A stretch of DNA of 44,361 nucleotides from Desulfosporosinus shakirovi (GCF_020595055.1 NZ_JAJDOO010000007.1:147259-191619); one strand, 5' to 3'; shown: positions 26,092-36,143, counted from the stretch's first letter. Program-made: numbers and translations. Notes: generated by a model not told the origin, from the sequence alone.

Positions 26092-27006
26092 TTACGTTTT
26101 TTTATCTTTATTCGGTACTTTTGCACGGGGATGAGCTTGACTAAAAACTTCTTTGAGTCGTTCACGGGTTAAATGAGTGTAAATTTGGGTAGACGAGAGT
26201 TTCTTGTGTCCGAGTAACTCTTGAACACTTCTTAGATCGGCCCCGCCATCTAAGAGATGGGTAGCAAAGGAATGCCGAAGCATATGAGGGTGTACGTGTT
26301 GTTCCAAACTGATCTTAGCGACCAGTTTATCCAAGATCCTGCGAACAGACCTCTCAGTTAAACGCGTTCCTTGATAATTAAGCAAAAGCGCTTGATCTTG
26401 ATCTGCGCGCATTCCTAAATAGGCTTTGATGGCCGCAATAGAGTAGTTGGTTACTGGAACCACTCTCTCCTTGCTTCCTTTTCCGAGAACCCGAATCAAT
26501 CCGCTGTCCAGGTCAAGATTATTTCGATCTAAACCAACCAGTTCACTTACTCTTAGTCCCGAACCGTAGAGAAGCTCAAGAATTACTTTGTCCCGACAAC
26601 CCAACAAATCTGTCCCATCCGGTGCACCGAGGAGCCCCTCTACCTGATCCAGATATAGAAAATGCGGGAGTTTGCGTCCTAATTTCGGACTCGCCACCCG
26701 CTGTACCGGATTATTTTGAAGTATTTCCTTATAGCATAAGAACTTGAAAAATGAGCGCAACGCAGCGAGCTTGCGAGCCATGCTTTTTCTAGCCAATCCA
26801 TGTTCTGACAAAGCACCTAGAAAACTGCGAACAATATAGATATCCACTTGGTCCACAGTAAGGGTTTCGGGCTCTTGACCCAGTTCAAGCGCTGCAAACT
26901 TAAAAAACTGGTTCAGATCCGTTTGATATGCAACAACGGTATACTCCGATCGATTCTGTGAATATTGATGGCCCACAAATAAACTTAAAGCTTCATCAAC
27001 GAGCAT
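26092..27006 (-). CDS. xerC: Tyrosine recombinase XerC
   Basis: Site-specific recombinase that resolves chromosome dimers at dif. The product has the N-terminal SAM-like domain and a catalytic core with [15 protein letters not shown] (Arg), [17 protein letters not shown] (His-x-x-Arg), [14 protein letters not shown] with the second His and the nucleophilic Tyr. The ATG at 27004-27006 is preferred because GGGGAGG precedes it; the open frame runs further to 27036, but there is no ribosome site there. The resulting 304 aa fits the family. It overlaps the trmFO end by 22 bp. Confidence 0.93.
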   Translation of the reverse strand: MLVDEALSLFVGHQYSQNRSEYTVVAYQTDLNQFFKFAALELGQEPETLTVDQVDIYIVRSFLGALSEHGLARKSMARKLAALRSFFKFLCYKEILQNNPVQRVASPKLGRKLPHFLYLDQVEGLLGAPDGTDLLGCRDKVILELLYGSGLRVSELVGLDRNNLDLDSGLIRVLGKGSKERVVPVTNYSIAAIKAYLGMRADQDQALLLNYQGTRLTERSVRRILDKLVAKISLEQHVHPHMLRHSFATHLLDGGADLRSVQELLGHKKLSSTQIYTHLTRERLKEVFSQAHPRAKVPNKDKKT

Positions 27007-28328
27007 ACTGGCCTCCCCATATCCTCTCGAGCACAAAACTCATCTAAAGCCTCCAAAGCCCGTTCGGAAATCTTGGTATTCTTTTCACGCTTGTCTCTTA
27101 TCCGTTCAGCTAAAGGAGGTAATAGACCAAAGTTAATGTTCATTGGCTGAAAACTTTGACTTGGAGAACCCTCCAGATGACGCGCTAAGCCCCCTAAAGT
27201 CGTTTCAGGCGGAAATACCAAGGTGTTCATCTGACTAAGCCTTCGCCACGCATTAAGGCCTGCCAGAAACCCGCTGGCAGCAGATTCTACATATCCTTCG
27301 ACCCCAGTCATTTGACCGGCAAAGAAAAGATCCGGTTTAAGATGCAGACTAAAGTCTGCCTTAAGAACTTTTGGAGCATTGAGGAAGGTATTGCGATGCA
27401 TCACACCATAACGCACAAACTCGGCCTTCTCTAAACCGGGAATTAAAGAAAACACTCGCTTTTGTTCTCCCCATTTTAAATGAGTTTGAAACCCAACCAA
27501 ATTAAACAGGGTTCCCGCTTGGTTTTCTTTGCGCAACTGGACGACGGCATAAGACCTTTTTCCAGTTCTCGGATCCACCAACCCCACAGGTTTTAAAGGG
27601 CCAAACGTCAGCGTCTGGGGACCGCGCTTAGCCATGACTTCTACCGGCAGACAACCTTCGAAGACCTTACCTTGTTCAAATCCTTGAACCTCAGCCATCT
27701 CTGCCTCTATTAACGCCTTATAAAAGGAATCATACTCTTCTCGGGCCATGGGACAATTTAGGTAGTCCGCTTCTCCTTTATCATAACGCGAAGCCCAAAA
27801 AGCCTTGTCCAAATCAATGGATTCGAGGGTAACGATTGGCGCAGCGGCATCGTAAAAGGCTAAGGCTTGCTCGCCTGTCAGCCTTAGGATATCTTCTGCT
27901 AAGTCATCTGAGGTCAATGGGCCGCTGGCTACTACTGTAATTCCAGTTTGCGGAATCGTACGCACTTCCTCACGATGAATACTTACATTGGGATGTTGTT
28001 CCAACCGTTTAGTAATTTCATTCGAAAACAGTTCCCGATCGACAGCCAAAGCGCCGCCAGCGGGAACCGCGTTATGATCCGCCGAACTCATGGTCAAGGA
28101 CCCTAAACGGCGCATTTCTTCTTTTAATAACCCTACCGCATTCTCGATTGCAGCCCCTCGAAGCGAATTACTGCAGACAAGTTCCGCAAATTGATCCGTT
28201 TGATGAGCGGGGGTCATTTTGGTCGGACGCATTTCAAATAGATCAACCCTAACCCCTCGTTCGGCAAGTTGCCAGGCAGCCTCCGAACCTGCAAGACCTG
28301 CTCCGATGACAGTTATAGACTTATGCAT
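26985..28328 (-). CDS. trmFO: Methylenetetrahydrofolate-tRNA-(uracil-5-)-methyltransferase TrmFO
   Basis: Folate/FAD-dependent enzyme that makes ribothymidine 54 in tRNA. The 447-aa product has the FAD-binding [20 protein letters not shown] at its N-terminus, [12 protein letters not shown] with the catalytic Cys, and the [20 protein letters not shown] block at about 345. It sits between topA and xerC, as in Bacillus. Confidence 0.97.
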   Translation of the reverse strand: MHKSITVIGAGLAGSEAAWQLAERGVRVDLFEMRPTKMTPAHQTDQFAELVCSNSLRGAAIENAVGLLKEEMRRLGSLTMSSADHNAVPAGGALAVDRELFSNEITKRLEQHPNVSIHREEVRTIPQTGITVVASGPLTSDDLAEDILRLTGEQALAFYDAAAPIVTLESIDLDKAFWASRYDKGEADYLNCPMAREEYDSFYKALIEAEMAEVQGFEQGKVFEGCLPVEVMAKRGPQTLTFGPLKPVGLVDPRTGKRSYAVVQLRKENQAGTLFNLVGFQTHLKWGEQKRVFSLIPGLEKAEFVRYGVMHRNTFLNAPKVLKADFSLHLKPDLFFAGQMTGVEGYVESAASGFLAGLNAWRRLSQMNTLVFPPETTLGGLARHLEGSPSQSFQPMNINFGLLPPLAERIRDKREKNTKISERALEALDEFCAREDMGRPVCSLMKL

Positions 28329-28367
28329 GTAATTATTCGCTCCTATACGTTCTTAAACATTCTAATA

Positions 28368-30458
28368 CTAGCTTTCTTCAAGCACTATTGTATGGCGACA
28401 TTCCGGATTGGTGCATACGTGCTTCTTTTGGCGTTTTGATGATTTAATCACCATCAATTGCTGACACTCCGGACAAGGGTCGGGAGCCGGCATTTCCCAA
28501 GAAACAAAATCGCACTCTGGATAGCCAAGGCAACCGTAGAACTTACGCCCTTTCTTTGAACGGCGAACTACCAGGGGTTTAGCACAGGTTGGGCAATTAG
28601 CGCCCACTTCTTCAAAGAGAGGTTTAGTATTCCGGCACTCTGGAAAACCAGGACATGCTAAGAATTTGCCGTAACGCCCCATCTTGATCACCATATTTCG
28701 ACCACAATTCTCACAAATCTCATCTGAGACCTGATCCTCAATCTTCACCTTGCCGATCTTCTCTTCAGCCTCAGCCAAGGTCACGGAAAACGGGGTGTAA
28801 TAGTCTTTGACCACAGCTTTCCAAGGAGCTTTTCCTTCTTCGATAAGGTCGAGCTTTTCTTCTAAGTTAGCCGTAAACTCCAAATTTAAGATATCCGGGA
28901 AATGTTCCTTTAATAAGGTTATCACGATGTCCCCAAGTTCCGTAGGAAGGAGCTGTTTTTCCTCTTTAACAACATAGCCCCGTGTCTGAATAGTTTCAAT
29001 GGTTGGTGCATAAGTACTTGGTCTTCCGATCCCTTCCTCCTCCATCTTACGGACGAGAGAGGCTTCGGTATAACGCGGCGGCGGTTCTGTAAAATGCTGC
29101 TTTTCTTGAAGTTTAATCAGTTTTAGTTTTTCTCCCGGAGAAACAGAAAGGGTCAAAGAGTTTTGCTCTTCATCCATTGTCTCGTCTTCATCTTTGCCTT
29201 CTTCATAGATCGCTAGAAATCCGGGAAAACGAACGGTAGATGCATTAGCACGAAATAAGTATTCATCCACAAGGGATTCGACAGTCAATGTGTCCACAAT
29301 GGCCACACTCATCTGACTTGCCATAAAACGTTCCCAGATCAAGCGGTACAGACGCAATTGATCTCTTGATAAAATCCCCTTCAACAAATCTGGAGTACGC
29401 AATGGCAAAGTGGGACGGATTGCTTCATGTGCTTCTTGAGCCCGCCCCTTATTGGCGAACTGACGCGGTTCCGGAGGATAATACTCGTTTCCACAGTTAG
29501 TCAGAATCCATTCTTTTGCCTCTTCTTGTGCTACTTCAGCAATTTTGACAGAGTCTGTACGCATGTATGTAATCAAACCAACGGTACCTTCTTTGCCCAA
29601 GTCAAGACCCTCATACAATTGCTGTGCCAACATCATCGTACGCTTTGGTGAAAAGCCCAATTTACGGTGAGCTTCCTGTTGTAAGCTACTCGTAATAAAA
29701 GGTGGCGCAGGAAGCCTTTTCTTTTCTCTCGTACGGACATCGGAAACTTGAAACTCTTTCTTTGCTAAATCGGCTAAGATAGCCTCCATCTCAGCTTTGC
29801 TGGAAATAGAGATTTTTTTTCCCGACTTCTTCAACAGCTTTGCTAGAAATTTTCCTCCGGCAGATTGAAGATTTGCCATTAAACTCCAGTACTCTTCCGA
29901 TACAAATGCCCGTATTTCCTCTTCCCGATCATCAACCAAACGGACCGCCACGGATTGGACCCGACCGGCGCTTAATCCTTTCTTGATTTTCCGCCAAAGC
30001 AAAGGACTTAATTGATAGCCTACTAAGCGATCTAATACCCGGCGGGCTTGCTGGGCATCCACTCGATCTTGATCGATCTGACGAGAATGTTTAATTGCAG
30101 ACTGTATAGCTTGTTTAGTAATTTCATGAAACTCAATCCGATTTTTATCACTTTGGTTGAGTCCCAACAGATGAGAAAGATGCCAGGCAATCGCTTCCCC
30201 CTCGCGATCAGGGTCAGAAGCTAAGAAGACTTTATCTGCCCCTTTAGCCGCAGCACGCAAATCTTTAATTAAATCGCCTCGTCCGCGTATAGCAATATAT
30301 TTTGGTTCAAAGTCATTTTCTAAATCCACACCCAACTGACTTTTAGGTAAATCACGCAAATGCCCCATTGAGGCTTTGACAGTATAACGGCTTCCTAAAA
30401 ATTTGCTGATTGACTTTGCCTTGGCGGGGGACTCAACAATTACAAGCGTTTTTGACAT
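28368..30458 (-). CDS. topA: DNA topoisomerase I
   Basis: Type IA enzyme that relaxes negative supercoils. The 696-aa protein starts TLVIVESPAKAKSISKFLG (TOPRIM), contains the catalytic Tyr in VGLITYMRTDSVKI and EEGIGRPSTYAPTIETIQ, and ends with three Cys4 zinc fingers (CENCGRN, CPTCAKP, CPECQQL). Length is typical for Clostridia. It heads the trmFO-xerC-hslVU-codY cluster. Confidence 0.97.
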   Translation of the reverse strand: MSKTLVIVESPAKAKSISKFLGSRYTVKASMGHLRDLPKSQLGVDLENDFEPKYIAIRGRGDLIKDLRAAAKGADKVFLASDPDREGEAIAWHLSHLLGLNQSDKNRIEFHEITKQAIQSAIKHSRQIDQDRVDAQQARRVLDRLVGYQLSPLLWRKIKKGLSAGRVQSVAVRLVDDREEEIRAFVSEEYWSLMANLQSAGGKFLAKLLKKSGKKISISSKAEMEAILADLAKKEFQVSDVRTREKKRLPAPPFITSSLQQEAHRKLGFSPKRTMMLAQQLYEGLDLGKEGTVGLITYMRTDSVKIAEVAQEEAKEWILTNCGNEYYPPEPRQFANKGRAQEAHEAIRPTLPLRTPDLLKGILSRDQLRLYRLIWERFMASQMSVAIVDTLTVESLVDEYLFRANASTVRFPGFLAIYEEGKDEDETMDEEQNSLTLSVSPGEKLKLIKLQEKQHFTEPPPRYTEASLVRKMEEEGIGRPSTYAPTIETIQTRGYVVKEEKQLLPTELGDIVITLLKEHFPDILNLEFTANLEEKLDLIEEGKAPWKAVVKDYYTPFSVTLAEAEEKIGKVKIEDQVSDEICENCGRNMVIKMGRYGKFLACPGFPECRNTKPLFEEVGANCPTCAKPLVVRRSKKGRKFYGCLGYPECDFVSWEMPAPDPCPECQQLMVIKSSKRQKKHVCTNPECRHTIVLEES

Positions 30459-30686
30459 TATTTCACCTCAAATAAACTTTAGAAAACTCTTAATTATCAT
30501 TTCTCCGAAAATCGTAACAAGCTGCGGAAGTTCGAACTCGAATTGTTTTCTTAAATAATAACTCTAGAATTAGGACCATTTAAATTATTCTTATACTTCA
30601 CTTATATCCAGATTGGATTATTCTCAGTACTTTGGTGAACATTTGGTAAAACTAAGCCCTATCTTAACGCCTTTTTAGTAGTATGT

Positions 30687-31817
30687 CTAGCGTTCTCTAG
30701 CTAATACATAATGTTGACCCGGCAATTGTGTGACTTTTCCAGCTAATTGAAGCTCTAATAAGGCCAGTGAAATGGCCGATACCGTCAGCGGAGAGTTCAT
30801 TGTGATTTGGTCAATATGAAGGGGCACATCACTTAACTGCCTCAAGATTGTCTCATGTTCTGAAGCGCTTTCCCCAGCGTCAGAACTTTCAACTCCCTGA
30901 GGCAAAGCTCCTTTGAACAACGTAATTTGACCCGCATAGTTTGACCATGCAGGCAGCTCATTACAAATATCTTCGATCCCTTCAACAATTTTTGCTCCTT
31001 GGCGAATTAGGTGATGAGACCCTCGACTCACCTCGCTAAAAATCGGTCCCGGAACTGCAAATACTTCTCTTCCTTGTTCCAGCGCAAAATCAACTGTAAT
31101 CAGGGCCCCGCTTCTTTCCGCTGCTTCCACGACCACAACCCCTCGGGAACATCCGCTGATTAAGCGATTACGAGCCGGAAAATGAGCTGCAATCGGTGGA
31201 GAGCCAGGTGCAAATTCACTTATTAATGCACCCTTTTTTAATATTTCTTCCGCTAGTCTCTTATTTTCTTGCGGATATATTTGGTCAAGACCGCATCCAA
31301 GAAAGGCCCAAGTTATCCCTTCTGCTTCCAGGGTCCCTTGATGCGCAGCAGTATCAATTCCCCTAGCCAGTCCGCTGGCAACGACCATACCTTTAGAAGC
31401 AGCATCCCGGGCAAGCATCTTAGCAACTGCTTTACCATAAGCGGTTGCTTTTCGAGATCCTACAATCGCCAGGCCTTCCATATTTCCTCTTAGGTGCCCA
31501 CGATAATACAGAAGCGGCGGAGCATCAGCCAACTCCGCTAGTAAGCATGGATAATCAGGCTCATTTGGGGTAATAATCAAAATCCCCTGTTTTAGCAGTG
31601 TTTCTCCAATCCTCTGAGGATCGATTGACAGCCTTGCCTTCAATACTTCTTTAATCCATTTTTCCTGATTAGGCAATTGAAGATATTTACTCGCGGAAGC
31701 CTCCCAAGCCTTAACCGCACTGCCAAAGCAGGCTATAAGGTGTCTCAATCGCTGGCTTCCAACGCCATTAATTGCACGAAATGCTGCTCTAACTGTTTTT
31801 TCCTTTTCTATCCCCAT
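30687..31817 (-). CDS. dprA: DNA-processing protein DprA
   Basis: Recombination mediator that loads RecA on incoming single-stranded DNA in natural transformation. The product has an N-terminal SAM-like helical domain, the Rossmann core with IVGSRKATAYGKAVAKMLA, ASGLARGIDTAAHQGTLE, FLGCGLDQIYPQEN and GALITVDFALEQGREVFAVP, and a short C-terminal winged helix. The ATG at 31815-31817 is chosen because AAGGAGG precedes it by about 10 nt; the open frame starts earlier at 31895 without such a site. It lies upstream of topA, as in Bacillus. Confidence 0.94.
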   Translation of the reverse strand: MGIEKEKTVRAAFRAINGVGSQRLRHLIACFGSAVKAWEASASKYLQLPNQEKWIKEVLKARLSIDPQRIGETLLKQGILIITPNEPDYPCLLAELADAPPLLYYRGHLRGNMEGLAIVGSRKATAYGKAVAKMLARDAASKGMVVASGLARGIDTAAHQGTLEAEGITWAFLGCGLDQIYPQENKRLAEEILKKGALISEFAPGSPPIAAHFPARNRLISGCSRGVVVVEAAERSGALITVDFALEQGREVFAVPGPIFSEVSRGSHHLIRQGAKIVEGIEDICNELPAWSNYAGQITLFKGALPQGVESSDAGESASEHETILRQLSDVPLHIDQITMNSPLTVSAISLALLELQLAGKVTQLPGQHYVLARER

Positions 31818-31897
31818 AGTACGTGTATCCTCCTTAGCCTCCTTTTCGGGACAAGGGAATACTTCTCCTGCGCAGAATATTGTCGCATCTTCCATCT

Positions 31898-32357
31898 TTA
31901 TGCAAAATAATCAGTAATTTGGGCATATCGCAATTTCCCTTCATCGGTCCATTCTAAAAACCGCTTTTTAAGAAGCAGGGTAGGCTCAACCCAGCGAATT
32001 GTTTCATCTCGGACAGAAAGGACCAAGCCCATGTTTAATCCAGCTAGATGCCCTTTCTTGCATTGATTCTTCAACCTCACTGCACAATATGCAGCTTACC
32101 CCGCTCGAAACCGAGCCTACATAATGCAATTCATCATTAATCACCATCTGAAACAGAGTTTCTTTTTTAGATTTTATAAACAATCCATCTCATTCCATTT
32201 AACTGATATATAAAATCCCCTGGTGGCATAGCCTCAACACGCTTTGGTTCCATTACTTTAACGGGAATTCCAGAATATCCTTTTGTTCATTTATGTCTAG
32301 GCCATCTTCGAACGGGACCTCTTTCACTTTGTTTGATTTACCTATTGGTTTGACCAT
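31898..32357 (-). pseudogene. Broken ATP-dependent DNA ligase (LigD ligase-domain type)
   Basis: Just 3' of ku, the minus strand translates in three frames into pieces of one ATP-dependent DNA ligase: MVKPIGKSNKVKEVPFEDG (from ATG 32357), then after a frame change PVKVMEPKRVEAMPPGDFIY with a damaged motif I region (QLNGMRWIVY, catalytic Lys lost), then MVINDELHYVGSVSSG, then DETIRWVEPTLLLKKRFLEW, ending at 31898. About half of a normal ligase is missing and three or more frames are needed. Identity rests on motif recall and on the ku neighbour. Confidence 0.75.
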
Positions 32358-32359
32358 TT

Positions 32360-33361
32360 CTATGCTTCCTTCGCACGTCGAGTTGTTCTTTTTCGCGGGG
32401 TCAACGTAGATTTTGGCTTTTTTGTGGATTTATCTTGATCTGTTAGTTTTTCAATCTCTGATTCTTCACCTTTTTCTACACATGCAGCTAACTCTTTGGA
32501 TTCAACTGCTTTTATTGGTTTTTCAGCCTGAACCCGTTTTTTAGACTTAAGAGGTTCAACAGGCTCTTCTTCGTTGTCCGCGGCCTTTAATTGATCATTT
32601 CCATTTTCTGTAAGATCAATGCTTGCTCGCAAAGCCTCCATAAGATCGACAACTTTTCCACCCTTAGCCGGCATATCTACTTGATAGGTTTCTCCGACTA
32701 TTTTGCTTTCAATTAGCTCAACCATTTGTTCATGCAATTCATCATGATATTTCTCGGGTTCAAACGGACGCACCAGGTTCTCGATTAATTGTCTTGCCAT
32801 GGTCAATTCTGCTTCTGTCGGGACCACACTGTCCCAAACAACGTCCATATGACGAATTTCCTTCGGGTAATGCATTGTTTCCATAACAAGACCTTTTTCA
32901 AAAACCCGCAGACAGGCTAAATGCTGTTTGGAACGCATAGTTACCCGAGCTAACGCGACCTTCCCGCTTTCCTCCATTGATTGACACAGTAATTTATAGG
33001 CTTTCATGGCAGTCTCTTCTGGTGAAAGATAATACGATTTTTGATAATAAATCGGATCAATCTCCGTAAGGTTAATAAAATCTAGAATATCGATCGAACG
33101 ACTCATAGGTTGTTCCAACGATGCCACGTCATTCTCGCTTAAAACAACATACCGATCCTTTTCATATTCAAATCCTTTTACCAAATCACCTGTACTAACC
33201 TCTATATCACAGGCAGGGCATTTTTTGATCGAGCGTATGCGACTCTTACAGTCTTCATGCAGATAATTAAACTTAAACTCTTGTGATTCTGTAGCTGCAT
33301 GCATTTTTACAGGAACATTAACTAAGCCGAAACTAATGGATCCTTTCCATAATGTATGCAT
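32360..33361 (-). CDS. ku: Non-homologous end joining protein Ku
   Basis: Ku binds broken DNA ends and recruits an end-joining ligase. The 333-aa product begins HTLWKGSISFGLVNVPVKMH, contains DLVKGFEYEKDRYVVLSEND, IYYQKSYYLSPEE and a bacterial Ku core, and ends with a long Lys/Glu/Arg-rich tail of about 70 residues including TPRKRTTRRAKEA, which in other Ku proteins helps DNA binding. ATG 33361 has GGAGG 8 nt before it. The ligase next to it is wrecked, so a partner must come from elsewhere. A weak sigma-G-like promoter (GCATT, 18 nt, CACACTA) lies just upstream. Confidence 0.95.
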   Translation of the reverse strand: MHTLWKGSISFGLVNVPVKMHAATESQEFKFNYLHEDCKSRIRSIKKCPACDIEVSTGDLVKGFEYEKDRYVVLSENDVASLEQPMSRSIDILDFINLTEIDPIYYQKSYYLSPEETAMKAYKLLCQSMEESGKVALARVTMRSKQHLACLRVFEKGLVMETMHYPKEIRHMDVVWDSVVPTEAELTMARQLIENLVRPFEPEKYHDELHEQMVELIESKIVGETYQVDMPAKGGKVVDLMEALRASIDLTENGNDQLKAADNEEEPVEPLKSKKRVQAEKPIKAVESKELAACVEKGEESEIEKLTDQDKSTKKPKSTLTPRKRTTRRAKEA

Positions 33362-33480
33362 ATAACATTCCTCCCTGACTTAGTGTGAACATCTGAGGAA
33401 GTAATAATGCAATCACGTAGTAAAAAGATTGCTATTTAAAAGAGCAGCAAAAAACTCTTTTAAAAAAATTTATATTAATC

Positions 33481-33510
33481 AAAAAAACTTTGTCTCATAT
33501 AGACAAAGTT
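33481..33510 (-). terminator. Rho-independent terminator upstream of ku
   Basis: AACTTTGTCT/AGACAAAGTT forms a 10-bp perfect stem with a 5-nt loop; on the minus strand it is followed by seven T. It lies 120 bp before the ku start with no gene visible behind it on that strand. Confidence 0.85.
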
Positions 33511-33790
33511 CAAAATCGAACTTAGTTTTTCTTTACTATTCTAAGGTGAGCTGTTTCCATCTGAATTTTTCCCAATTTTATTCAAATTCAATAATTCTTC
33601 CTTAACCTCTTAATTTACTTTTTCCTGACCAACCCTGAAATCATGCAAAGCAGTGATCTGCGATAAAATCTCTCGTTATTCAATTCCAATTCACTCCTCG
33701 CGAAACTTTCTCGAAGAGTTCTATTCGCCAAGATCGTTACTCTTCATTTGTAAGTTCGGACAATTATGATACTATTAGCCCTGTTGTCAT
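33511..33790 (-). other. Possible short minus-strand transcript between dinB and ku
   Basis: A minus-strand promoter ATGACA (33785-33790), 16-nt spacer, CATAAT (33763-33768) points towards the terminator at 33481-33510. The enclosed ~270 nt has no convincing protein; one 24-codon frame from TTG 33689 with GAGGAG upstream ends at 33615. It may be a small RNA, a ku leader or a relic. Confidence 0.35.
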
Positions 33791-33808
33791 TACACAGTCT
33801 TAAATTTA

Positions 33809-33837
33809 TTGACGCATTAGGTGGATACTGGTAATAT
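33809..33837 (+). promoter_or_regulatory. Predicted promoter of the DinB-family gene
   Basis: Plus strand TTGACG (33809-33814), 17-nt spacer, TAATAT (33832-33837). Confidence 0.65.
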
Positions 33838-33868
33838 TAAGGTAATTTAATTTAGGAGGAATATGTAT

Positions 33869-34372
33869 ATGTTTACCTCTTTAGCCACTTTTCTGCTTAG
33901 TTGGGAAAAGGAATCGGAATCAACCTCAAAAATTCTAGATAGTTTAACCGACGACTCCCTTAATCAATCTGTTACCATAGACGATCGTACATTAGGACGC
34001 ATCGCTTGGCATATTGTGACAACAATCCCTGAAATGCTCGAGAAAACTGGTCTAGTATTTGGAGATATTAAAGAGAATGCCCCAGTACCAAATACTGCAA
34101 AAACAATTGCCTTTTCATACAGAGAAGTCAATAAGGCCATGCTTACGGAAATTAAAACGCATTGGAATGATCAGACTCTTTTAGAAGAACGGGATATGTA
34201 CGGAGAATCATGGACTATCGGAACTACATTAAATGTCCTTATTAATCATCAGATCCATCATCGGGGGCAAATGACTGTCCTTATGAGACAGGCGGGACTT
34301 AGGGTACCTGGAATTATGGGACCATCTCGAGAAGATTGGGGCCAATTTGGCATGGAAGCCCCTACAGTGTAA
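33869..34372 (+). CDS. DinB-family protein
   Basis: A four-helix-bundle metalloprotein of the DinB/YfiT superfamily; members act in thiol-dependent chemistry or stress and many are uncharacterised. The three metal-binding positions are visible as the His in LGRIAWHIVTTIPEM and the pair in LINHQIHHRGQMTVL. The ATG at 33869 is preferred to the one at 33863 because AGGAGG (33854-33859) is then 9 nt away rather than 3. It is a lone plus-strand gene with its own promoter and terminator, divergent from ku. Confidence 0.88.
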   Translation: MFTSLATFLLSWEKESESTSKILDSLTDDSLNQSVTIDDRTLGRIAWHIVTTIPEMLEKTGLVFGDIKENAPVPNTAKTIAFSYREVNKAMLTEIKTHWNDQTLLEERDMYGESWTIGTTLNVLINHQIHHRGQMTVLMRQAGLRVPGIMGPSREDWGQFGMEAPTV

Positions 34373-34482
34373 AGTGAATTGCTAGTCAAATAAATAATGT
34401 TTCTTTGACGTTGTCCAAAACAATCTTATCCATGACATGCCTCCCAATCTCAATAGAGTATAATTTTATAATCTGGGAGAAA

Positions 34483-34523
34483 AACCCCCTAAAATCTTGC
34501 TCGGATTTTAGGGGGTTTCTAAG
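34483..34523. terminator. Bidirectional terminator between the DinB and DUF3786 genes
   Basis: AAACCCCCTAAAATC (34483-34497) and GATTTTAGGGGGTTT (34505-34519) form a 15-bp stem with U-rich flanks on both strands. It serves the convergent genes on each side. Confidence 0.9.
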
Positions 34524-34580
34524 TTTCCGTATGCAAATAATATTAGCAATAGATTTAAATAATCGTTAGGGGGAAGTCTC

Positions 34581-35201
34581 TTAGGCTATGCCCTCCGATA
34601 ACGTCGCTTTAATCCTCTTAAGTCCAAAAACAACCATACTGGCTAAGACTGCAAAATCCTCAGTAGGCAGAATTGAAGGGGCAGAGGCATCGAACAGAAT
34701 ATTGCCAGACGCAGGAAATTCATCATCAGCTCTCCAGAGAATCAAGGCTAAAGGAATGCGCGGGAACACTCGATATGTGACCCCTACATCCCCAAGCCCA
34801 TTAGATTTCCCGCCCAAATGTGATACTACTTTAAGCAGGCTATCCGGATCAGAACCAAAAGTTCGGACAAGCGGATCAATGGCCCGACCGTTAAAAGGTT
34901 TTATATAAATTGCTCCCCCCGGTAATTCTTTATAAGAAATGAGTGTCCCCACTTCGAAGGGCTTACCGAGATTTGTAATGTAATGCAGAATCAATATTTG
35001 AGTAGCAATCGGCAATTCACCGTCTGAAGCTTGAATAGGCACAAAGTTCCCGCTGGGATAGTCAATCTTAAAATGGTGTCCCAAGAATTCAATAATTAAG
35101 GCATCATCCTCAATAGAATAGCCAGAGCAACGTGCCATATCTTCTAAGGAACAAGCACGAAACTTTTCAAGCGCCACCTCATGAGCTGCAGAATAATTCA
35201 T
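34581..35201 (-). CDS. DUF3786 domain protein
   Basis: A 206-aa cytoplasmic protein of the DUF3786 family, common in anaerobes and of unknown function, often near corrinoid or one-carbon enzymes elsewhere. The family pattern is visible: ILILHYITNLGKPF, GTLISYKELPGGAIYIKPF, and ALILWRADDEFPASGNILF followed by LPTEDFAVLASMV. No signal or Cys cluster is present. ATG 35201 follows GGAGGAGATAGG. No one-carbon enzyme lies nearby here. Confidence 0.85.
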   Translation of the reverse strand: MNYSAAHEVALEKFRACSLEDMARCSGYSIEDDALIIEFLGHHFKIDYPSGNFVPIQASDGELPIATQILILHYITNLGKPFEVGTLISYKELPGGAIYIKPFNGRAIDPLVRTFGSDPDSLLKVVSHLGGKSNGLGDVGVTYRVFPRIPLALILWRADDEFPASGNILFDASAPSILPTEDFAVLASMVVFGLKRIKATLSEGIA

Positions 35202-35312
35202 CCTATCTCCTCCTACTCCTTTACTCCTAACCCCTTCTTATGAGGTTTTATTTTGCAGTCACTAAGCTACAACAAAAGACCGATACTTTGACAAACAGAA
35301 CTTTTTACTATT

Positions 35313-36143
35313 CTACCCAAGTGCCCGATAGGTCTGCTGTAAGAGCAATGCATCTTTTTCCAAGTTCGGGCTTTCGCAAATTGCTAATCCTTCCACCCCA
35401 AAACTATGACACGCTTTCATCAATTCTTCAAAGCGCAAATCAGATTCCTTCAAAACAAGGTGGCGTTTCTCACCTTTGAGTCCATATTCGATTCCTGATA
35501 TATGAAAATGAACATTTTTCACCCATTGATCCCCTAGACTCTCTGCAGTCACATCTAATATCTCACAAAATTCATCATATGAATTGTACCTTCCATTAGT
35601 TCGCGCGTGAAGATGGCTAAAGTCGATACAGGGCAATACCCCTGGAACTTCTTTAGCAATTTTGACAGTTTCGATAAGATCCCCGAATTGAGTCCCTTTA
35701 CCTGTTGTTTCTGGACGAAGGACGACATCGTTCCCCTCTGCATCGAGGGTTTCCCGTACAAGTAAAAGTTCTCTGACCACCCGTTCTAAGACCACCTCGG
35801 ACGGATTGTCATGATTAAAGGCTGGATGAAAAACTACGCTCCGAACACCAAGAATCTGCGAAATACGTGCGGTATGTATTATTCGATCCCTGCTTGCAGT
35901 AATTTTCTCTGGCTCACGGGAGTTGAGATTTATATAGTAAGGGGCATGACAACTTAAAACGATGTTATCCTCTTTGGCAACTATACCAACTTTTCTTGCT
36001 TTCTCTTCACCCATTCGAACGCCTTGGACAAACTCTATTTCTAAGGCTCCGAGATTTAACTCCCGTATACGGCGTACCCCTCCTTCACTGGAACGATCCT
36101 TCGAGGAAAGCGGGACACCAGCGGTTCCAAACAATAATGGCAA
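35313..36143 (-). CDS. AP endonuclease / deoxyribonuclease IV-like TIM-barrel protein
   Basis: A 276-aa protein of the xylose isomerase-like TIM barrel, closest in motif to endonuclease IV, which repairs abasic sites. Metal-binding blocks appear in order: LSCHAPYYINLNSREPEK, GVRSVVFHPAF, VLRPETTGKGTQFG (family has E in a similar position), CIDFSHLHARTNG, VKNVHFHISGIEYG and LAICESP. The start is TTG at 36141-36143 with GGAG 9 nt upstream. Nuclease activity is probable but not certain, since this subfamily diverges from classical Nfo. Confidence 0.8.
   Translation of the reverse strand: MPLLFGTAGVPLSSKDRSSEGGVRRIRELNLGALEIEFVQGVRMGEEKARKVGIVAKEDNIVLSCHAPYYINLNSREPEKITASRDRIIHTARISQILGVRSVVFHPAFNHDNPSEVVLERVVRELLLVRETLDAEGNDVVLRPETTGKGTQFGDLIETVKIAKEVPGVLPCIDFSHLHARTNGRYNSYDEFCEILDVTAESLGDQWVKNVHFHISGIEYGLKGEKRHLVLKESDLRFEELMKACHSFGVEGLAICESPNLEKDALLLQQTYRALG

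Noticed and set aside
31898-32080. Stand-alone 60-aa gene
   Set aside because: Its sequence is the C-terminal end of a DNA ligase and continues upstream in other frames, so it is part of a pseudogene.
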